Assembly (NCBI RefSeq): GCF_050433125.1
Contig: NZ_JBNPXV010000001.1
Location: forward strand, 310,001 to 374,000
DNA length: 64,000 nucleotides
Direction of reading: 5' to 3'
Source: Roseimarinus sediminis
GTDB lineage: Bacteria > Bacteroidota > Bacteroidia > Bacteroidales > Prolixibacteraceae
Part shown: positions 28,851 to 37,231 of the stretch, piece after piece
How the letters are laid out: each line of letters starts with the position of its first letter
Numbering within the stretch: the first letter of the stretch is position 1
The notes under the pieces: generated by a model
Seen by the model: the letters and a program-made list of their open reading frames with translations, nothing else
Told to the model about the DNA's origin: nothing
Database searches by the model: none
Position numbers and translations under genes: made by a program

Positions 28851-31574
28851 TTATTTTTTTACAATTCGTCGTGGTGCATAGCCTTCAATTTTCAGAAGGT
28901 AGCTCCCTGCCTTCAAATGGGCAATGTTCAGTTCCTGTTTAATCTTTGCCTTCAATACAATACGGCCGCTAAGGTCGTAAAGTACCGCGTCGCTGCTTTC
29001 TTTTAAATTAAGATATACGATATTTTTGCCAGGGTTGGGGTAAATATTGACTTGCTTCAAGTTGAACTGACGGCTGGCACTCAGCTCCTGTCCGGGTGCG
29101 AGATCCATGATCATCCAGCCCAGTTTGTCTTCTTTGATGGCCGTGATTTTGCCCGACATTTCGCGATGCTTTAAAACGGTATAATTGCTTTCGTCTTTTG
29201 TGAATCGGAGCGTCGATGCAAAATCGTCTTCGGCACTTTGCAGGGCAGACCAGATCGCCGGTGTGGTAAAATCGCCGGGTGTATTGATTGTTACAGGATT
29301 TGAAGAGATGCCGTTTTGCCCCTCGGATGTGCGGCCTACCAGTATGCGGTTGGGGCCCATGGCTCCAACACCGGGCTCAATGGCAAGAAAGCTGATGGCC
29401 TCGCTCCCGATTGTCACTTCGGATATCGCTTCCTCGCATTTGAGTCTGACTTCAAAGCCGCTTGTACTTACATTTTGAATGGCTACTACCGTTGGGAAAT
29501 ATGTGTTATTGCTTACCTGATTAGCAAATACTGCCGGTACTTCATCGAAGGATTGTTCAAAAGCAATGTATTTCCAGTTTTCATCTACATTAAGTTCTTT
29601 GCGGGCTTCGGCCTTTAGTGCTCCCATATTGTAAATACCTTCGGGAAGTGCCAGCATTGCAATTACATCGTCCTTTTTCAGCGGTGGATTGTTGAGATAG
29701 TTCCATGCATCGAACTGAAATTTGAACGACTTGCCCGTAATGGCATTAACGCGGTGAGTAAGTGCCACCACATTGTTAAACGAAGGAATGCCGTTAATTA
29801 CAAGAGGAGTATTTTCATACTGTGGTGAAAACAAAAAGGAATTCCAGTCGGTGTTGTTCAGTAAAAAGTTACCATACTGAAAAGTTTGATCACCGCCCGA
29901 CTGATAATAGGCTACGGTGTTTGAATTCACCTCGTCGCCATAGGGAGTTGCCAGGCTGAGACGGTATTCAATGCGCCCGCTAAGTGTGCTGTCGAGCTGA
30001 TCGACAAAACTGTTTTCAGCAAGGTTGGTACTGCTGTATATCACTTTAAATTCACCGTCGTTGACTCTTTTCTCGATGGTATACGAGCGGGACAGATCTT
30101 CGTTGGGATTTTCCCAGCTCAAACGAATGGTGTTCGAAAAGGTCAGGTAACGGTAATTAAGCACCGGATCTGCAAAGTTCCATGGGCCCGGTATCACTTC
30201 ATTGATCTTATTGTATGCAATTTTTGACGGATTGCTGGCATAGTATTCTCCTGCAGGAGTGAGCTGGCCGTTGAGTACCATGGCCCTTGCATCTTCCACC
30301 CAGTTGTAAATCGAATAGCGTTCAACAAAATGTGCGGTATCGAGTACGTTCAGAATGGCCTTGATGTCGTTCAGTTGTTTCTGGGCATTGGCCGTTGTTA
30401 ATTGCGAAGGATCGTCGGGCCACCATTCGTTGGTCCAGTTGGCTCCGTTGTTCCATTCGGTAATCCAGATGGGACGGCCCGTGCGTTCGTGAATGTATTT
30501 CAGGTCGTTGTACCATTGCTGGGGGCTTTTGGCCCAGTAGGCATGAACAGCAACAAAGTCGACCCGGTAGTTTAGTTCGTCACAACGGTCGATAAAGTTA
30601 ATAAGCGACCAGTTGTTGAAAGGATCGGATGTAGCAGGTGAGCCCAGTCGTAAACCCGATTTCATGTATTCGGGCCAGGCTTTGAGTGCGGTTTCAAACT
30701 CCATATTGGCCTGATCGGGGCGGTCGGGCTCATTAAAACCCAGGAGATGTGACACATTCTGTTTGTTGTTGATATCGCTCCACGATGGCCAGCCCCCGTT
30801 TTGTTTTATCACAGCATACTCTAAATTTTCAGAGGTAGAACCACCGGCACTCCAGTCGTAATACCAGGTGGCATTCACCATCTGGTATTCGTCCCAGTTC
30901 CATCCTGCCCAGCCTTTTTTGGTCACCCACTGGTGATTGAAAATGCGGATAAACGAAACCGTGCTGTCGAGCTCAAGTGGCATTGCTGCCAACTCGAGGT
31001 CTTCTTCGTCGGCAATAAAAACACGACTGTAGCCCAAACCATCGGCCTTTGTTGCCAGGGTGGCCATATAGCCCCGCTTTAGTTTAAATGACCGGATGGA
31101 ATTGTTAAAATTTCCAAGCTGATTGTGATAAGTATGGATACTCAGCTGCATTGAATCGCCGCCAAAGTTTGATTCGCTGTAAATTGTCAAAGGTTTAAAG
31201 CCTGAAGGGTGAGGGATTAGTACGGTTCCATGAGCATAAATGGCCATCCTTCCGTTCACTCCGTTTTGAAACGGTACTCCGTTAACCTGTATTTTTGAAA
31301 GGTAGTTGTTGGCAACAAGCGAAGGTTTGATGTTGTCGAAAAACAGCCAGGCATCGCTATGATTGAGTGAAACACTGCTGTTGGTCATTACATCGTTGCT
31401 GCCGGTAAGGTGAAATTCAACCGGAAATTCAAGAAGCAGTTGCTGATCGACAAGGTTTTCCTGAAAAGTCTTCTCGATGGCATGCACTGAAGTGAAAGCA
31501 GTGAGTAACAGCAGCAAGAAAAATAATTTCAGCGAAGACAGGGATTCAATAATCGCTTTCTTGTTAATTTTCAT
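28851..31574 (-). CDS. GH128-like endo-beta-1,3-glucanase with lectin-like modules and T9SS tail
   Basis: This is a secreted 907-residue multimodular enzyme. After a signal peptide (to about 33) come an N-terminal region and a beta/gamma-crystallin-like module (about 130-215, with SESNFGGDSMQLSIHTYHNQLG). Then follows a glycosyl hydrolase catalytic core of the Asl1/GH128 type (about 218-450) with E282 in LLGFNEPD as probable acid/base and E373 in IWITEWN as probable nucleophile. A fibronectin-III-like domain (about 465-560) and two H-type-lectin-like sandwiches (about 570-745, for example FPTVVAIQNVSTSGFEVRL) come next. A type IX sorting domain (VNIYPNPGKNIVYLNL to the end) closes the protein. 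GH128 members cut beta-1,3-glucan. It probably leads the FAS1/SusCD transcript, and T9SS export would place it on the surface or in the medium. Confidence 0.85.
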   Translation of the reverse strand: MKINKKAIIESLSSLKLFFLLLLLTAFTSVHAIEKTFQENLVDQQLLLEFPVEFHLTGSNDVMTNSSVSLNHSDAWLFFDNIKPSLVANNYLSKIQVNGVPFQNGVNGRMAIYAHGTVLIPHPSGFKPLTIYSESNFGGDSMQLSIHTYHNQLGNFNNSIRSFKLKRGYMATLATKADGLGYSRVFIADEEDLELAAMPLELDSTVSFIRIFNHQWVTKKGWAGWNWDEYQMVNATWYYDWSAGGSTSENLEYAVIKQNGGWPSWSDINNKQNVSHLLGFNEPDRPDQANMEFETALKAWPEYMKSGLRLGSPATSDPFNNWSLINFIDRCDELNYRVDFVAVHAYWAKSPQQWYNDLKYIHERTGRPIWITEWNNGANWTNEWWPDDPSQLTTANAQKQLNDIKAILNVLDTAHFVERYSIYNWVEDARAMVLNGQLTPAGEYYASNPSKIAYNKINEVIPGPWNFADPVLNYRYLTFSNTIRLSWENPNEDLSRSYTIEKRVNDGEFKVIYSSTNLAENSFVDQLDSTLSGRIEYRLSLATPYGDEVNSNTVAYYQSGGDQTFQYGNFLLNNTDWNSFLFSPQYENTPLVINGIPSFNNVVALTHRVNAITGKSFKFQFDAWNYLNNPPLKKDDVIAMLALPEGIYNMGALKAEARKELNVDENWKYIAFEQSFDEVPAVFANQVSNNTYFPTVVAIQNVSTSGFEVRLKCEEAISEVTIGSEAISFLAIEPGVGAMGPNRILVGRTSEGQNGISSNPVTINTPGDFTTPAIWSALQSAEDDFASTLRFTKDESNYTVLKHREMSGKITAIKEDKLGWMIMDLAPGQELSASRQFNLKQVNIYPNPGKNIVYLNLKESSDAVLYDLSGRIVLKAKIKQELNIAHLKAGSYLLKIEGYAPRRIVKK

Positions 31575-31734
31575 AGTTAGTAATCAAGTTAGTCAGAATT
31601 TGTCCGCCATACAGCGGAAAATATCAGAACATAAAATAAAGGCATTTTCTGTATTGCCCTTTGTTCAAATTTCTCAATCAGTGTCACTAATTCACTGTGT
31701 CTGTAAATTTTTCAATGGGGGCTTGCATTTTTTC

Positions 31735-31757
31735 GATCAGCCTGGCTCCGGCTGATC
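31735..31757 (-). other. Hairpin between TPR gene and GH128 gene, no T-tract
   Basis: GATCAGCC and GGCTGATC form a perfect 8-bp stem around a seven-base loop just after the TPR gene stop. On the minus strand it is followed by GAAAAAATG rather than a T-run, so it does not look like an ordinary terminator. It could be an mRNA-processing or stability element. Confidence 0.4.
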
Positions 31758-31779
31758 ATACAGAGGACAGGTCTGTTAG

Positions 31780-32655
31780 CTAAAGGTATTTATTCGCAGT
31801 TTCCTTGTCCTCAGTTCTTAAGTAACAATTTCTTATCACGCCTTTAAGGCTGGAATAAGATGGGTTTTCATAGGCTTTTATAAGATAGGGAAGTGCTTCG
31901 TTGTACATTGCCTTGGGTTTTTCGAGTTGTTTTCGATAGTTCGAATAATCGACCCTGTCGGGCTTTGCGAGCGACTCGTAATTCTTTTTCAAAGCATCGT
32001 AAACAGCCGATGCCTGTTTGTACAGGATCATTCCCTGGCCCATGTTGGCTCCGGCATGGTCGGGGTCGATGGCCAGTACTTTTTTGTATGAAGCACTTGC
32101 ACCTTCCACATCGTCGAGGTTTTGCCGGGCTACGGCATCAAAAAGGTGAAAGGTGGCATTGTCGGGATACCAGCCGGTGAGTATTTCCGATTTCTGAATC
32201 AGCTTATCGTATTGCTTGGTATTGAAATAGTGATAAGCAAGACTTTGTATGATCGACGCTTCAAAGTCGGGGAACTCGCTTTGCTTTTGGAGCAGGGCAA
32301 ATTCATAGGCTTCGTGGTCTTTTTCGGCCTTGGCCAGTTCGATCATCTGATCGTAAACCATCAGTTGGGGTACATTGCGTTTTAAGGCTTCACGGTAATA
32401 TTGAAGCGCCTGTTTTTTATCTCCTGTCTGTTCTTCGCTGATGGCTGCATAGCCGTAAATCATGGCCATGTCGGTTGAGTCGCCTTCGCCCGATTGAATA
32501 AGTTGCTCGTAGCGTTCGAGTGCGTCACTGTATTGGCCATCCATAAAGGCCAGATCGGCTTTATTTTTAATGGTTTCGAAATCTTCCTGGGCGCTGGCCG
32601 ATAAAAACCAGATCATAAGAAGAAACATTGTTGATGAGTGTTTTAGCAAATTCAT
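31780..32655 (-). CDS. Exported TPR-repeat protein
   Basis: This 291-residue protein has a signal peptide (MNLLKHSSTMFLLMIWFLSASA, cleavage before QED) and then helical TPR repeats over its whole length. Examples are KADLAFMDGQYSDALERYEQLI, YGYAAISEEQTGDKKQALQYYREAL, SLAYHYFNTKQYDKLIQKSEIL and GASASYKKVLAIDPDHAGANMGQGMILY. It is probably periplasmic and acts as a protein-interaction scaffold. No enzyme motif is present. It is upstream of the GH128/FAS1/SusCD genes in the same orientation, 205 bases away, so co-regulation is possible but not shown. A 9-bp dyad lies just upstream of its start codon. Confidence 0.85.
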   Translation of the reverse strand: MNLLKHSSTMFLLMIWFLSASAQEDFETIKNKADLAFMDGQYSDALERYEQLIQSGEGDSTDMAMIYGYAAISEEQTGDKKQALQYYREALKRNVPQLMVYDQMIELAKAEKDHEAYEFALLQKQSEFPDFEASIIQSLAYHYFNTKQYDKLIQKSEILTGWYPDNATFHLFDAVARQNLDDVEGASASYKKVLAIDPDHAGANMGQGMILYKQASAVYDALKKNYESLAKPDRVDYSNYRKQLEKPKAMYNEALPYLIKAYENPSYSSLKGVIRNCYLRTEDKETANKYL

Positions 32656-33162
32656 TTCCCCGTTAACTTAATCATTTGTGAATAAAGAGCTAAAACTATC
32701 ACTGTTTTAGCTGTGCCACTGTTATAAAATCAAGTATTTGTGTCACATTTTCAACACCGCCATTACGCAATTAAAAAGACAGACGATGCTAATCTCCAGT
32801 AAAACAGTCATAAGGCCTTGGGTTGCCCTGACTTTTTAAGCGTTTCCACGATGCATTTTTATTCGTTTCATTCATTCTAATTTCCTGCGAATATTTATAA
32901 TCATCTGTCGATTTTGTTAAAGCGCCCTAAAAACAGTTTTGATAGCTTTAACAATAAATTGACCGTGGCGCGATTTGAGCATTTCCGTTTAATATGAAAC
33001 AAGAATAAGTTCAATAAGTTGAATGTTGATAGGATGACAGAAATGTTGCCATTCTCATGTTGATCACCTGGACGTTTTCATGTGGCAACAAAGAAACAGA
33101 AAACGCAGTCGTTGTAAGTTGAAGATTAAGAGTACTATATAGCTAATTATTAACTAAATTGA
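32656..33162. other. Divergent intergenic region (TPR gene / LamG gene)
   Basis: These 507 bases without a credible coding frame separate the minus-strand TPR gene from the plus-strand LamG gene. Apart from the dyad at 32688-32712 I see no terminator, RNA gene or full TTTG-N19-TAnnTTTG promoter. The length is large for this compact genome and leaves room for divergent regulated promoters. Confidence 0.5.
32688..32712. promoter_or_regulatory. 9-bp inverted repeat, operator-like
   Basis: AGCTAAAAC and GTTTTAGCT are perfect complements separated by seven bases (TATCACT). The dyad begins 33 bases upstream of the TPR start codon and is AT-rich with no T-tract. Its symmetry fits a dimeric regulator's operator better than a terminator; no specific regulator is implied. 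Confidence 0.4.
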
Positions 33163-36100
33163 ATGTATATGGAAAAAGTTAAACTTTACTTTTTATTTGT
33201 ATTGATCGGGTTGTTGTGCAGTATCAACACTTTTGCACAATTCACACCCGAAGATGGTCAGATTTACTACATTATCCACAAAGCCAGTGGATATGCCATC
33301 ACTGAAAATCCTGACGATAATCGTTCGATTTTATCAGAAATTACCACCAACAATACTGCCCAACAAATGAGCATTATTGAGAGTCATATTGCAGGTGAAT
33401 ATTTCATTATCAATCAGGATTCGAATTACTGGCATTATTTTGAAGGTTGGAAAATGGGCTTTGCGGCCGATACAGCCGAAACTTCATCTGATTATCGCTT
33501 TACTTTTATTCCCGGCCCTGAAACCGGCGACTGGCATTTGCATGCAGTAAGTAAGCCCGACGATCAGGTGGTAGGAACCGATGACTACAACAATGGCGCT
33601 GGTATCTATCCCGATAAAAGTATGAGCAACGATCGTGGCGTATGGCTTGTGCTGTCGCCCGATGAGCTGGGTTTCAACGATCCTACGCTGGCCAGTCTGA
33701 CAACTACCGTGGGTGAACTCTCACCTGAATTCAATCCCGAAGTACTGGAATATGAATTGTCGGTACCTTATGGAACTGAAGCAATCCAGCTGGCGGCTGA
33801 AGCCAATGGAAAAGCTGGTAGTGTTGTTTTTTACGATGGACTAGGCAATGAAATTATCAATGGCCTGGTTGCATTTTCTGGCGATGGTGTTGATGTTGAA
33901 GTCGTGGTAAGCGCTGCCGATGGCACCGAATTATCCTACTATTTGGCCATCTTTGTCGACGAAGGTCATGGCGACGCTACTTTGGGTTCTATTAATCTTT
34001 CAAAGGGTGCGCTTGATCCGGCTTTTAGTGGGGCAGTTACAGAGTACACACTGATTGTTCCCAATGGAACAACGATGGTTGATGTTATTGGTTTTCCCAA
34101 TTTCCCTGAAGCTTCGGTAAGCGGCAGCGGTACCATTACACTAAGCAATGGATCGGGATCAGCCACCCTGGTTGTGACTTCGTTCGATGCTTCTGCTACA
34201 ACCACGTACAACATTAACATCGAAGAAGCCGACGGTAAAAACTATGCCCTTCATCTTCCAGGTGTTTTAGGTGCTGAAAGCAATGTTGACATTTCGGGGC
34301 TGGCATTGAAAACGCTGCCTTATACCATTGAAATGTGGATCAAACCTGAAGGAGCCCAAAACAACAATGCCGGATTGCTGTATGGTCGCAATGGTGATGT
34401 ACATGCCGGAGTTCAATACTCTTCGGGCTGGCAAGGTGCTGGCAGAATGCGTTTTATGACCAATATTTCAGGCGACTATGGTGTGGTAAGCGATGTTATT
34501 TCGACCGATATGTGGCACCATGTGGCCGTGGTACTGACCGAAAACTACCGTACGCTGTATATCGATGGCACGGTTTATAAAGAGGCCAAAGCCAATGCTC
34601 CTTACGATTATTCAGAAGGACAGGTTTTCCTTGGCTGGGATCATGGTGGCACCGACCGTGCGCTGAAAGGCCTGATTGACGAAGTACGTGTGTGGAACGA
34701 TTCTTTGTCGGCCGAGCAGCTCGATGCCAACAGCTACGAAGTGCTCGTAGGAAATGAAAGCAATCTGGTAGCCTATTACAATTTTGATCTTCCCAACTCG
34801 TCTCAGGCTGTTGATGCTACTTCGGGACAAAACCACGGTTTGATTACCGGTGGAACCTATGCCGAATCATTCCCGCGTGCCAATCTCGAACTCGACACCC
34901 TGGCCGTTGACGGAATGACTTTAAAGCCTGTATTCTCACCAAAGGTTACCGATTACTATGTTACTTTTGAAAGAGGAACTACTTCGGCCAACATTGTTGC
35001 CGAAGCCGCCGACAGCAAAGCCACCGTTTCAGGTACCGGCAGTGTTTCAGTCGAAGGCGACAAGGGAACTTATACCGTTACCGTTACCTCACAGGATGGT
35101 CAATACTCACTGAGCTACAACATTCATTATGTGGTCAATACTCCGCTTACGCTGAATCACTCCTATACTTTTGCTGATGGAACAGCCACCGATGTAGTGG
35201 CAGGTGCCAATGGTGTAATTAATGGTGGTTCGGTTGAAGGTGGTGTTTATACTGCCTCAAATCCGGGCGATCACATTGAGTTGCCTGCCGGTGACATTGC
35301 CATTAACCAATATCCTTCGATTACTGTTGAAGCCTACGTAATGGCCGGAAATGGATTGAATGGTGGAAATACCATGCTTTCTTATTTTGGAAATACAAGC
35401 GGATCGTATGGTACCGATTATTTCTACACTGCTTTGGCCAACGGTGGAAAAAGCCGTACAGCCATTTCATGTGGAAGCTATTCGGCACCATGGGGAGCCG
35501 AAACCGGAGTCGATGGCCTTTTGATCGATGATGGTGCCTCACACCACATTGTAAGCACCATGACCAACGATACCATTCGTTGGTACATCGATGGTATGTT
35601 GGTTAATTCAGCAGGTTTGGCAGCACACAACACCATTGGTGCGCTGAGCGATGCCATGGCTTATCTTTGTAAAGGAGGCTATGTAAACGATGCAACCTGG
35701 CTGGGATCGATCTATGAATTCAATATCTACAGCGGGGTAATGGATGCCGAAACAGTCGCCATGCGCTCCATTACTTATCCTACCGATAGTGATGAAGCAG
35801 TTGCTACCTTGTCTGAATTATTAGTCGACGGAGTGGCTATTAGCGATTTCGCACCAACAAAGCTTAGTTATGATTCAATCATGACAGCAGGGGCTACCAC
35901 TGTTCCTGTTGTTACCGCTACTGCCCAAAATGCCGGTGCTACCGTTACTGTTACCAATGCCGACCAACTGCCCGGTACAACTACTGTTGTAGTAACTTCG
36001 GCCAATGGCGAAAACAGCATTACTTATACCATTAACTTCAATTTTGAAGTTTCATCCGATGCCGCTTTGGCTGATCTGTTGATTGATGGTGCAAGTGTTA

Positions 36101-36807
36101 GCGGCTTCTCAGCATCGACTTACAGCTACGATGTCGAACTAGCTGAAGGAACTGCAAGCGTGCCGACGGTTACCGCTACAGCAAATCATTCAGCCGCTAC
36201 CGTTGTGGTAACAGCCGCTACCGAATTGCCAGGCACAACAAGCGTGGTGGTAACTGCCGAAGATGGTTCAACAACTGCCACCTACAGCATTCACTTTACC
36301 GTTGAACTTTCGGCCGATGCAAGTCTTGCCGACCTCAAGGTTGACGGAGCAACTGTTGAAGGATTCGATGCAGCTACTTTAAGCTACATTGTTGAACTGC
36401 CTACAGGTACTACCGCTGTACCGGCCGTAACAGCCACTGCAAGCAACGCCGGAGCAAGTGTTCAGGTAAATGCTGCTGCTTCGCTGCCCGGAACAACTAC
36501 TGTTGTTGTAACTGCTGCCGATGGTACAAAGGCGACTTACAGTATCGAGTTCAAGTTGAAAGTAGCTGTTAATGGATTTGATACAGCTGCCATTAAGGTA
36601 TTCCCGACTGTAACCAATACTTCCTTTACCGTACAAACCGGAGGTGGCGAAAGCCTGATTTCGGTTTACGATATTACCGGAAGCAAAGTGAGTGAACAGC
36701 GAAGTACCTCTGCCAAAACACTCGTAAATGTTGAGCAAAATGGCATGTATTTGTTGAAAGTTGAAAACAATCAACAGGTAAAAACCTTCAGAATTATTAA
36801 GCAATAA
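33163..36807 (+). CDS. Giant LamG/cadherin-like binding protein with T9SS tail (no catalytic module)
   Basis: This 1214-residue exported protein has a signal peptide ending TFAQ. An N-terminal ricin-like region (about 28-170, YYIIHKASGYAITEN) precedes two cadherin-like beta-sandwich domains (about 175-352). LamG domain 1 (about 358-560, SLPYTIE-type start and WHHVAVVL), another cadherin-like domain (about 570-655) and LamG domain 2 (about 660-870) come next. Three roughly 88-residue tandem repeats (about 875-1140), each built on ADL.VDGA.V.GF / LPGTT.VVVT, precede a type IX sorting domain (VFPTVTNTSFTVQTGG to the end). It has no recognisable hydrolase or lyase core. The same LamG-cadherin-LamG scaffold reappears around the BNR_4 propeller at 40643-44833. 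It is likely a secreted or cell-surface glycan-binding protein. Confidence 0.85.
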   Translation: MYMEKVKLYFLFVLIGLLCSINTFAQFTPEDGQIYYIIHKASGYAITENPDDNRSILSEITTNNTAQQMSIIESHIAGEYFIINQDSNYWHYFEGWKMGFAADTAETSSDYRFTFIPGPETGDWHLHAVSKPDDQVVGTDDYNNGAGIYPDKSMSNDRGVWLVLSPDELGFNDPTLASLTTTVGELSPEFNPEVLEYELSVPYGTEAIQLAAEANGKAGSVVFYDGLGNEIINGLVAFSGDGVDVEVVVSAADGTELSYYLAIFVDEGHGDATLGSINLSKGALDPAFSGAVTEYTLIVPNGTTMVDVIGFPNFPEASVSGSGTITLSNGSGSATLVVTSFDASATTTYNINIEEADGKNYALHLPGVLGAESNVDISGLALKTLPYTIEMWIKPEGAQNNNAGLLYGRNGDVHAGVQYSSGWQGAGRMRFMTNISGDYGVVSDVISTDMWHHVAVVLTENYRTLYIDGTVYKEAKANAPYDYSEGQVFLGWDHGGTDRALKGLIDEVRVWNDSLSAEQLDANSYEVLVGNESNLVAYYNFDLPNSSQAVDATSGQNHGLITGGTYAESFPRANLELDTLAVDGMTLKPVFSPKVTDYYVTFERGTTSANIVAEAADSKATVSGTGSVSVEGDKGTYTVTVTSQDGQYSLSYNIHYVVNTPLTLNHSYTFADGTATDVVAGANGVINGGSVEGGVYTASNPGDHIELPAGDIAINQYPSITVEAYVMAGNGLNGGNTMLSYFGNTSGSYGTDYFYTALANGGKSRTAISCGSYSAPWGAETGVDGLLIDDGASHHIVSTMTNDTIRWYIDGMLVNSAGLAAHNTIGALSDAMAYLCKGGYVNDATWLGSIYEFNIYSGVMDAETVAMRSITYPTDSDEAVATLSELLVDGVAISDFAPTKLSYDSIMTAGATTVPVVTATAQNAGATVTVTNADQLPGTTTVVVTSANGENSITYTINFNFEVSSDAALADLLIDGASVSGFSASTYSYDVELAEGTASVPTVTATANHSAATVVVTAATELPGTTSVVVTAEDGSTTATYSIHFTVELSADASLADLKVDGATVEGFDAATLSYIVELPTGTTAVPAVTATASNAGASVQVNAAASLPGTTTVVVTAADGTKATYSIEFKLKVAVNGFDTAAIKVFPTVTNTSFTVQTGGGESLISVYDITGSKVSEQRSTSAKTLVNVEQNGMYLLKVENNQQVKTFRIIKQ

Positions 36808-36827
36808 GTTAAAATTTCTCATAATGT

Positions 36828-36858
36828 AAAAAGGACTGCCTCCGGGCGGTCCTTTTTT
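36828..36858 (+). terminator. Rho-independent terminator after LamG gene
   Basis: AAAAAGGAC pairs with GTCCTTTTT, with inner GCC/GGC pairing around TCCG. The run of Ts follows directly, 20 bases after the stop codon. Confidence 0.9.
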
Positions 36859-37231
36859 CATTGATTGAATCAAACAGGTTTTCTGCTTAAATTAAATCTG
36901 CTTTTTCCGGGAAGGGGTTGTTTTGTTTCATAAAGGGTGAATTATGATTCTGTGATACAAATATTTAATTTTTTAATAAGCAATTCAGAAGAGCATCACT
37001 AATATTGTTTGTATTAAAGCATTGTAGCGGGGTGATCTTGTGCCAAAGGGAAAAGCGACTAAAACTAAATTTTAATTAAACCAGGGCACTTTTAGCCTGT
37101 CATAATGCTTGGAGAAAATCTAAGCAGACAATGTAGAAGCGAAACAAGCACAGATACTGGCTGGTTGTGGAAGACTGGTCAGCTGAAAGAATTGTTTTCA
37201 TATATTCTATCTGAAATTTTAAACTAATAAT
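36859..37231 (+). other. Intergenic region upstream of the GH2 glucuronidase-like gene
   Basis: These 373 AT-rich bases follow the terminator at 36858. No coding frame, RNA gene or strong inverted repeat was found, nor a full Bacteroidota promoter match. Because it follows a strong terminator, it should hold the promoter for the GH2-GH105 pair. Confidence 0.5.

Noticed and set aside
33163..36807. Repeats in the LamG gene considered as a CRISPR or DNA-level satellite
   Set aside because: The repeats are about 264 bases, imperfect and in frame. They encode cadherin-like protein domains, not short identical repeats with spacers.
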